NCBI RefSeq assembly: GCF_937889215.1
Contig: NZ_CALBEX010000145.1
Span: 1 to 10,088 of the forward strand
DNA from: an uncultured Limnohabitans sp.
Lineage (GTDB): Bacteria > Pseudomonadota > Gammaproteobacteria > Burkholderiales > Burkholderiaceae_C
Length of the DNA: 10,088 nt
Direction of reading: 5' to 3'
Made by a program: the position numbers and the translations under genes. The number at the start of each line of letters is the position of its first letter. Position 1 is the stretch's first letter. The notes beneath the pieces are model-generated. The model was not told the DNA's origin. It did not search any database and was given only the letters and a program-made list of their open reading frames with translations. Positions 6,256-10,088 of the stretch are shown in pieces.

Positions 6256-7359
6256 TCAGCGGACTTTGCTCACGGCCGTGCGCTCTTCGATCCACAGGCT
6301 GTAGCGCGACATGGCAAAGCAGAACGCGAAATAAATGAAGGTGATGAAGAGGTAGGCTTCGATCTTGAAGGGACGCCAGTCGGCATCTGAATTGAGTGCC
6401 AAGCCCAAAGCGCCGGTCAACTCGTAAAGCGACACGATGGTCACCAGCGAGGTGTCCTTGAACAAACCGATGAAGGTGTTCATGATGGACGGCACCACGG
6501 TGGCCAAGGCTTGAGGCAAGACGATCATGCGCTGGGTTTGCCAGTAGCTCAGGCCCAAGGTGGCCGCCGCCTCGGTCTGGCCCTTGGGCAAGGCCTGCAA
6601 GCCGCCACGAATCACCTCGGCCATGTAAGCGCCGGAAAACAGCGTGATGCCTACCACCACGCGCACTAGCACATCAATCTTGACACCTTCGGGCATGAAC
6701 AGCGGCAGCATGAACGAGGCCATGAACAGCACCGTGATCAGTGGCACGCCGCGCACCAGCTCAACGTAAAGCGTGCACAAGGTTTTGATGGCGGGCATGT
6801 TGGAGCGCCGACCCAGCGCCACGAAGATGGCCAGCGGGAAGGCCAGCGTCATGGAGATCACGGTGAGCATGACCGTGAGCGGCAAGCCGCCCCATTGGTC
6901 GGTGTCGACCTCGGTCAGGCCAAAAAAGCCGCCCTTCATGAGCACAAAATACACAGCCAACATGACGAGCCAGATCCAAGGCAAGGCCTTGTTCCAGAAA
7001 CGCGGCATGCAACTTATGACCACCACGCCCAACATGAGGGCGGTGGCGATCACCGGACGCCAGTGCTCGACTTCGGGGTACCGACCCATCACGATCAAGC
7101 GGCCTTTTTCGGAGATCACGCCCCAGCAAGCCCCTGTACCGCGTACGTCGTTACAGGCTTGCAAGTTGCTGCCAAAGACAGCTTGCAAAAGCGCCCAATC
7201 CATAGAGGAAGCCAACGCCGACAGAACCAATGCCAACAAGAACAGCGACAAAAGGCTGTTGCTGGGACTGGAAAAAAGATTCCCACGCAACCAAGCGACA
7301 GGGCCTGTGCTGCGGCCGGGCATGGGCCGCGCTTCGGTCGATTTAAAAACAATGGTCAT
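6256..7359 (-). CDS. aapM: amino-acid ABC transporter permease AapM
   Basis: This is an inner-membrane permease that forms a heterodimer with AapQ. The chosen ATG at 7359 gives 367 residues. It has an excellent ribosome site (AGGAG, 7 nt upstream) and lies one base after the aapQ stop, so a longer frame reaching 7389 is not needed. The layout fits HisM/AapM permeases with a long N-terminal extension: a hydrophobic segment near residues 34-50, a Cys-containing periplasmic loop with ACNDVRGTGACWG (68-80), segments near 102-117 and 127-141, then the core permease domain from about 157. The EAA loop that docks on AapP is at residues 263-282 (EAAATLGLSYWQ, ending in IVLP). The N-terminus carries EARPMPG, nearly the same as EARPLPG in AapQ. 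Confidence 0.95.
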   Translation of the reverse strand: MTIVFKSTEARPMPGRSTGPVAWLRGNLFSSPSNSLLSLFLLALVLSALASSMDWALLQAVFGSNLQACNDVRGTGACWGVISEKGRLIVMGRYPEVEHWRPVIATALMLGVVVISCMPRFWNKALPWIWLVMLAVYFVLMKGGFFGLTEVDTDQWGGLPLTVMLTVISMTLAFPLAIFVALGRRSNMPAIKTLCTLYVELVRGVPLITVLFMASFMLPLFMPEGVKIDVLVRVVVGITLFSGAYMAEVIRGGLQALPKGQTEAAATLGLSYWQTQRMIVLPQALATVVPSIMNTFIGLFKDTSLVTIVSLYELTGALGLALNSDADWRPFKIEAYLFITFIYFAFCFAMSRYSLWIEERTAVSKVR

Positions 7360-7371
7360 GTCAGCGCTCCT
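7360..7371 (-). promoter_or_regulatory. aapM ribosome-binding site that fixes its start
   Basis: On the minus strand AGGAG (7371-7367) is followed by 7 nt (CGCTGAC) and the ATG at 7359. The site sits inside the last codons of aapQ, whose TGA ends one base before the aapM ATG. This arrangement supports coupled translation and argues against the in-frame start farther upstream. Confidence 0.75.
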
Positions 7372-8560
7372 GGATGGCGGCACTGGCATTGAACCAGTTC
7401 ATGAGGGCCGAAGTGAGAAGAGACAGCGTGAGATACACGAGCATGACCAGCGACAGCGCTTCAATGGCGCGGCCTGTTTGGTTGAGCGTTGTGTTCGCGA
7501 TTGAGACCAGTTCCGGGTAGCCAATGGCCACGGCCAAAGACGAGTTCTTGGTCAGGTTCAGGTACTGGCTGGTCAGCGGCGGAATGATCACGCGCAAGGC
7601 CTGGGGCAGCACAACAAGGCGCATGGATTGGCTTTTGCTCAGGCCCAAAGAGGCAGACGCCTCGTGTTGACCCAGCGACACCGAGGCGATGCCTGAGCGC
7701 ACGACTTCGGCAATGAAGGACGCGGTGTAAAACACCAAGCCACACAGCAGGGCTATGAATTCGGGGCTGAAAGCACCACCATTTTCGATCTGGAAGTCAC
7801 CTTTTGTGGGCAAGTCCCATTCGGTAGGCGCGCCTCCGACCAACCAACCCAACACGCCCAAGGCCAGCGTGACCGCCAGCGACACAGCCCACACGGGACG
7901 GGTGTTTCCGGTGCGGTCAAAATGGGCCCGCGCCAAACGGCGGTAATAAAGGGCAAAAGCCACACCCAAACCCAAACCAACCAAGGCCAGTGACTGGCCC
8001 AACTGCCACACGGGCCAAGGGAAAGAAATGCCGTTCTTGCTCAAGAAGAAATGGCCTGCTTTCCAAGCGTTGTCCAAAGTGGGCAGCATCTCGGTGAACA
8101 CCAGATACCAAATCAGCAGTTGCAGATAAACCGGCACGTTGCGGAAAAATTCAACGTAGGCATAACAGATTTTGCGCACCAAAAAGTTGGCCGAAAAACG
8201 CCCTACCCCGACCAATACGCCGAGCACGGTGGCCAGCGCAATGCCGATCACGGCCACCTTCAATGTGTTGAGCATGCCGATGGCAAAGGCCACAAAGTAT
8301 GTGCTGCTGTACGTGTACTCGATCACCGTCTCGCTGATGTCAAAGCCAAACGGTTGAAGCAAAAAATCGTAGCCACTCTGGATGCCACGCAAACGCATGT
8401 TGGTCAGCGTATTGCGCACCAACAAGCCAACCAGGGCCAATGCAGAAAGAATCGCGACGATCTGGTAAATGACCGAACGCCCTTCGCGGCTTTGCCACGA
8501 AATGGATCGGCTTTTCTTGCCGGGCAAGGGCCGGGCCTCGATCATGGAGAAATGGGACAT
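7361..8560 (-). CDS. aapQ: amino-acid ABC transporter permease AapQ
   Basis: This is the first permease of the amino-acid importer, 399 residues, which is the usual long form of AapQ/BztB rather than the short HisQ form. Hydrophobic segments appear at about residues 31-48, 88-118, 143-158, 187-206, 224-242, 267-287 and 368-388. The region between the two halves of the permease domain (about residues 160-265) is the insertion typical of AapQ. The EAA loop for docking the ATPase lies at residues 300-319 (EASASLGLSKSQ, ending in VVLP). The ATG at 8560 has AGG 8 nt upstream. A hairpin with a TTTT tail separates it from aapJ, so its expression is probably lower than that of the binding protein. 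The stop is one base from the aapM start. Confidence 0.95.
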   Translation of the reverse strand: MSHFSMIEARPLPGKKSRSISWQSREGRSVIYQIVAILSALALVGLLVRNTLTNMRLRGIQSGYDFLLQPFGFDISETVIEYTYSSTYFVAFAIGMLNTLKVAVIGIALATVLGVLVGVGRFSANFLVRKICYAYVEFFRNVPVYLQLLIWYLVFTEMLPTLDNAWKAGHFFLSKNGISFPWPVWQLGQSLALVGLGLGVAFALYYRRLARAHFDRTGNTRPVWAVSLAVTLALGVLGWLVGGAPTEWDLPTKGDFQIENGGAFSPEFIALLCGLVFYTASFIAEVVRSGIASVSLGQHEASASLGLSKSQSMRLVVLPQALRVIIPPLTSQYLNLTKNSSLAVAIGYPELVSIANTTLNQTGRAIEALSLVMLVYLTLSLLTSALMNWFNASAAIQER

Positions 8561-8589
8561 GAAAACTGCCTGAAAAATAACGGGGTGAT

Positions 8590-8618
8590 AAAAGATACGC
8601 CCCTTAAAGGGGCGTATC
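8590..8618 (-). terminator. intra-operon hairpin with TTTT tail between aapJ and aapQ
   Basis: The arms GATACGCCCC (8594-8603) and GGGGCGTATC (8609-8618) pair perfectly over 10 bp, or 11 bp counting the first loop pair. On the minus strand the stem is followed at once by TTTT (8593-8590). On the plus strand no T run follows, so it is oriented for the aap operon. It sits in the 83-nt gap between aapJ and aapQ. The short U tract suggests partial termination, or a block to 3' decay, leaving extra aapJ message. Confidence 0.75.
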
Positions 8619-8643
8619 CAGTACCTTCAGAAAAGGCAGGTGA

Positions 8644-9672
8644 TCAACGCAGTGGCGAAGCGTACATCAAGCCGCCTTTGTTCCATTGGTTGTTCAAGCC
8701 ACGCGGCAAGTTGATGGAGGTCTTGGGGCCAACGTTGCGCTCAAAAATTTCACCGTAGTTGCCGGTGGTTTTGATGGCGCGAGCCAACCATTCTTTGTCC
8801 AGGCCCAGGTGCTTGCCCAAGTCTTCGGTGGCACCCAACAAACGGCCCACTTGTGGGTTGTCACTAGTCTTCATCTGGTCCACATTGGCTTGGGTGATGC
8901 CGTACTCTTCGGCTTCGATCAAACCGGCCAACACCCACTTGTTGATGGCAAACCACTCATCATCACCACGGCGCACCATCGGGCCCAGGGGTTCTTTGGA
9001 GATCAGATCAGCCAAGATGACGTGGGCTGCAGGGTCTTTGGCTTCCTTGGCGCGAACCGATGCCAAACCTGATGCATCAGTGGTGTATGCCTGGCAACGG
9101 CCAGCAAAATAAGCACCGGTAGCGGCTTCAACTTTTTCAAACACCACGGGCTTGAGGTTCAGCTTGTTGGCACGGGAGAAGTCCGTCAGGTTCTTCTCTG
9201 TGGTGGTGCCGGACTGCACGCAGATTGTGGCGCCCTTGAGTTGTTTGGCGCTGGTGATCTTGCCTTTGGGCACCATGAAGCCTTGGCCGTCGTAGTAGTT
9301 GGCACCGATGAAGTGCAGGCCCAAAGAGCCATCGCGGTTCAGTGTGTTGGTGGTGTTGCGGGCGAGCACATCAATTTCACCGGACTGCAAGGCGGTGAAG
9401 CGCTGCTGTGCAGTCAAGGGCACGTATTTGACTTTGGTCGCATCGCTCAGCACGGCAGCGGCTACGGCACGGCAGTGGTCCACATCCAGGCCAGACCAAT
9501 TGCCGCTGGAGTCAGCCGCAGAAAAACCGGCCAAACCCGTGTTGACACCACAGACAACTTGTCCGCGCTGCTTGATTTGGTCCAGGGTTTTGCCGGCCAT
9601 GGCCGAAGTCACGGCCAAAAGGCCTGCTGTTGCCAACAAGGTACCCACCACAGTGCGTGTGATTTTTTTCAT
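8644..9672 (-). CDS. aapJ: amino-acid ABC transporter periplasmic binding protein AapJ
   Basis: AapJ captures L-amino acids in the periplasm and hands them to AapQM. The protein has 342 residues, the usual AapJ/BztA length and longer than small HisJ-type proteins. The signal peptide is clear: MKKITRT, a hydrophobic core at about residues 8-23, and a likely cut after AMA at residue 26. The mature protein starts KTLDQIKQRGQVVCGVNTGLAGF, followed by GLDVDHCRAVAAAVL, the hinge-like GATICVQSGTTTEKNL and RCQAYTTDASGL, all typical of SBP_bac_3 proteins in this subgroup. The cysteines (C41 and later) match the family pattern. The ribosome site AGAGGA is 8 nt before the ATG at 9672. It is the first gene of the operon. 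The roughly 300 bases upstream contain several palindromes. Confidence 0.96.
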   Translation of the reverse strand: MKKITRTVVGTLLATAGLLAVTSAMAGKTLDQIKQRGQVVCGVNTGLAGFSAADSSGNWSGLDVDHCRAVAAAVLSDATKVKYVPLTAQQRFTALQSGEIDVLARNTTNTLNRDGSLGLHFIGANYYDGQGFMVPKGKITSAKQLKGATICVQSGTTTEKNLTDFSRANKLNLKPVVFEKVEAATGAYFAGRCQAYTTDASGLASVRAKEAKDPAAHVILADLISKEPLGPMVRRGDDEWFAINKWVLAGLIEAEEYGITQANVDQMKTSDNPQVGRLLGATEDLGKHLGLDKEWLARAIKTTGNYGEIFERNVGPKTSINLPRGLNNQWNKGGLMYASPLR

Positions 9673-9735
9673 GAATTGAATCCTCTTCTAAATTTTTGAG
9701 TAGCAAAACGCCACCCATTGATTAAATGCCAAAAC

Positions 9736-9751
9736 TGCAAATCAAGCGCCT
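9736..9751 (-). promoter_or_regulatory. sigma-54-like promoter candidate for aapJ
   Basis: The minus strand reads AGGCGC, TTGAT, TTGCA (9751 down to 9736). This keeps the GG and GC of the -24/-12 elements with the required 10 bases between them, and TTGCA is perfect. AGGCGC differs from TGGCAC at two places. Transcription would start near 9726, about 54 nt before the aapJ ATG. Nitrogen-regulated amino-acid transport often uses sigma-54, which makes it plausible. A sigma-70 promoter elsewhere in the region is equally possible. Confidence 0.35.
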
Positions 9752-9767
9752 AGGAGCTTCCCTAGGC
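9748..9767. repeat. inverted repeat GCCTAGG/CCTAGGC
   Basis: GCCTAGG (9748-9754) and CCTAGGC (9761-9767) form a 7-bp perfect stem with a 6-nt loop. Each arm contains the self-complementary hexamer CCTAGG. It overlaps the -24 part of the sigma-54-like element, so it may be an operator or a short hairpin. TTT follows on the plus strand, which would suit a weak terminator for a plus-strand transcript, but no plus-strand gene is seen before it. Confidence 0.4.
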
Positions 9768-9841
9768 TTTAACGAAGCAGGGCTTGCATCTTAACGATGC
9801 ACCACCCGCGTGCAAAGCGACAAGAAAAGCCTTAGCGAAAT

Positions 9842-9854
9842 GCACAAATTGTGC
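9842..9854. promoter_or_regulatory. palindrome GCACAAATTGTGC upstream of aapJ
   Basis: This is a perfect 13-base palindrome (6-base arms around one A), about 170 nt before the aapJ ATG. It recalls NtrC-type half sites (GCAC and GTGC), but the spacing is 5 bases instead of the usual 7. On the minus strand, CGGCAC followed five bases later by GTGCA also resembles a sigma-54 promoter. It is a likely protein-binding site whose identity is open. Confidence 0.4.
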
Positions 9855-9894
9855 CGACTAGATAGCCGCCATCAAATATAGTCAGTTTGTTGTC

Positions 9895-9957
9895 AGAGAT
9901 GGCTCAGGGTGTACCCTGAAACCCATGCCATAAATGCATGACCCAATACACATCTCT
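9895..9957. promoter_or_regulatory. nested palindromes upstream of aapJ
   Basis: TCAGGGTGTACCCTGA (9904-9919) has 7-base perfect arms around GT and looks like an operator. CATGC (9924-9928) pairs with GCATG (9936-9940) around a 7-nt loop. Both lie between the outer arms AGAGATG (9895-9901) and CATCTCT (9951-9957), so the 63-nt segment could fold as a three-way junction. On the minus strand a -10-like TATATT (9880-9875) follows, placing the 16-base palindrome near -44. It is not a tRNA. The function is not known. Confidence 0.4.
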
Positions 9958-9969
9958 CGCCAAACCCAT

Positions 9970-10088
9970 TTATCGGGAAGAGTGCACCGAAGAGGTGCTC
10001 ACCGTCAAATGCCGCCAGAGGTCTTGGGCAGAGCTTTTGTGGCCAGGCTTGGCGCCAGGCTTTTCTCGGTAGGCACGCACCTCCATTG
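9970..10088 (-). CDS. possible 3' end of an unidentified gene, cut by window edge
   Basis: A minus-strand frame enters from the right edge and ends in TAA at 9972-9970, giving about 39 codons. The visible part contains AYREKPGAKPGHK and ends LTVSTSSVHSSR. About two thirds of the third codon positions are G or C, more than in the other minus-strand frames here, which is weak support for coding. I do not recognise the protein. A plus-strand frame beginning with ATG near 10010 is also open to the edge (MPPEVLGRAF...), so the strand is not settled. Confidence 0.3.
   Translation of the reverse strand, partial: MEVRAYREKPGAKPGHKSSAQDLWRHLTVSTSSVHSSR

Noticed and set aside
5199..6338. Long plus-strand open frame (379 residues)
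   Set aside because: It is histidine- and glutamine-rich, and its second half is the complement of aapP, whose motifs are complete. It is an antisense shadow.
9842..9854. Canonical NtrC binding site
   Set aside because: The GCAC and GTGC half sites are 5 bases apart, while known NtrC sites have 7. It was kept only as an unidentified palindrome.
9895..9957. tRNA or tRNA-like gene
   Set aside because: There is a 7-bp outer stem and a 5-bp stem with a 7-nt loop, but no T arm, no TTCGA-type loop, no T before the anticodon position on the plus strand and a total of only 63 nt.

Overview
The window looks like a chromosomal housekeeping segment of a betaproteobacterium, most likely family Comamonadaceae (Limnohabitans/Rhodoferax-like). 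That is inferred from protein style (TtcA, HtpX, class II PyrC, DUF3025 and AapJQMP), GC-rich third codon positions, and an intergenic repeat landscape of a kind I associate with that family. No phage, IS element, CRISPR array, tRNA or rRNA was found.

Left part, plus strand: the 3' portion of ttcA (tRNA 2-thiocytidine synthesis), a DUF4136 lipoprotein and a histidine-phosphatase-family enzyme, spaced 12-18 nt apart like one transcript. The last gene runs tail-to-tail into htpX, sharing the six bases TTATAA that hold both stop codons. Middle part, minus strand: pyrC (dihydroorotase), a DUF3025 gene whose most likely start overlaps the pyrC end, then htpX (membrane zinc protease). As given, htpX carries a one-base frameshift near its C-terminus. 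A heat-shock-like promoter can be drawn over the DUF3025 stop codon just ahead of htpX.

Positions 4811-5486 hold no credible gene. The stretch is a mosaic of imperfect tandem copies and at least five inverted repeats. Two of these (4954-5027 and 5381-5458) share a nearly identical loop, and their stems differ by paired compensating changes.

Right part, minus strand: a complete aapJQMP operon (9672 down to 5487) for a polar/general L-amino-acid ABC transporter, consisting of a periplasmic binding protein, two permeases and an ATPase. A hairpin followed by TTTT lies between aapJ and aapQ and probably lets the binding protein be made in excess. The roughly 300 bases upstream of aapJ contain several palindromes and a sigma-54-like element, so this is probably the operon's control region. 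The right edge may carry the last codons of another minus-strand gene.

I see no clearly new multi-gene system. The points most worth following are the covarying repeat pair, the htpX frameshift and the palindromes upstream of aapJ.
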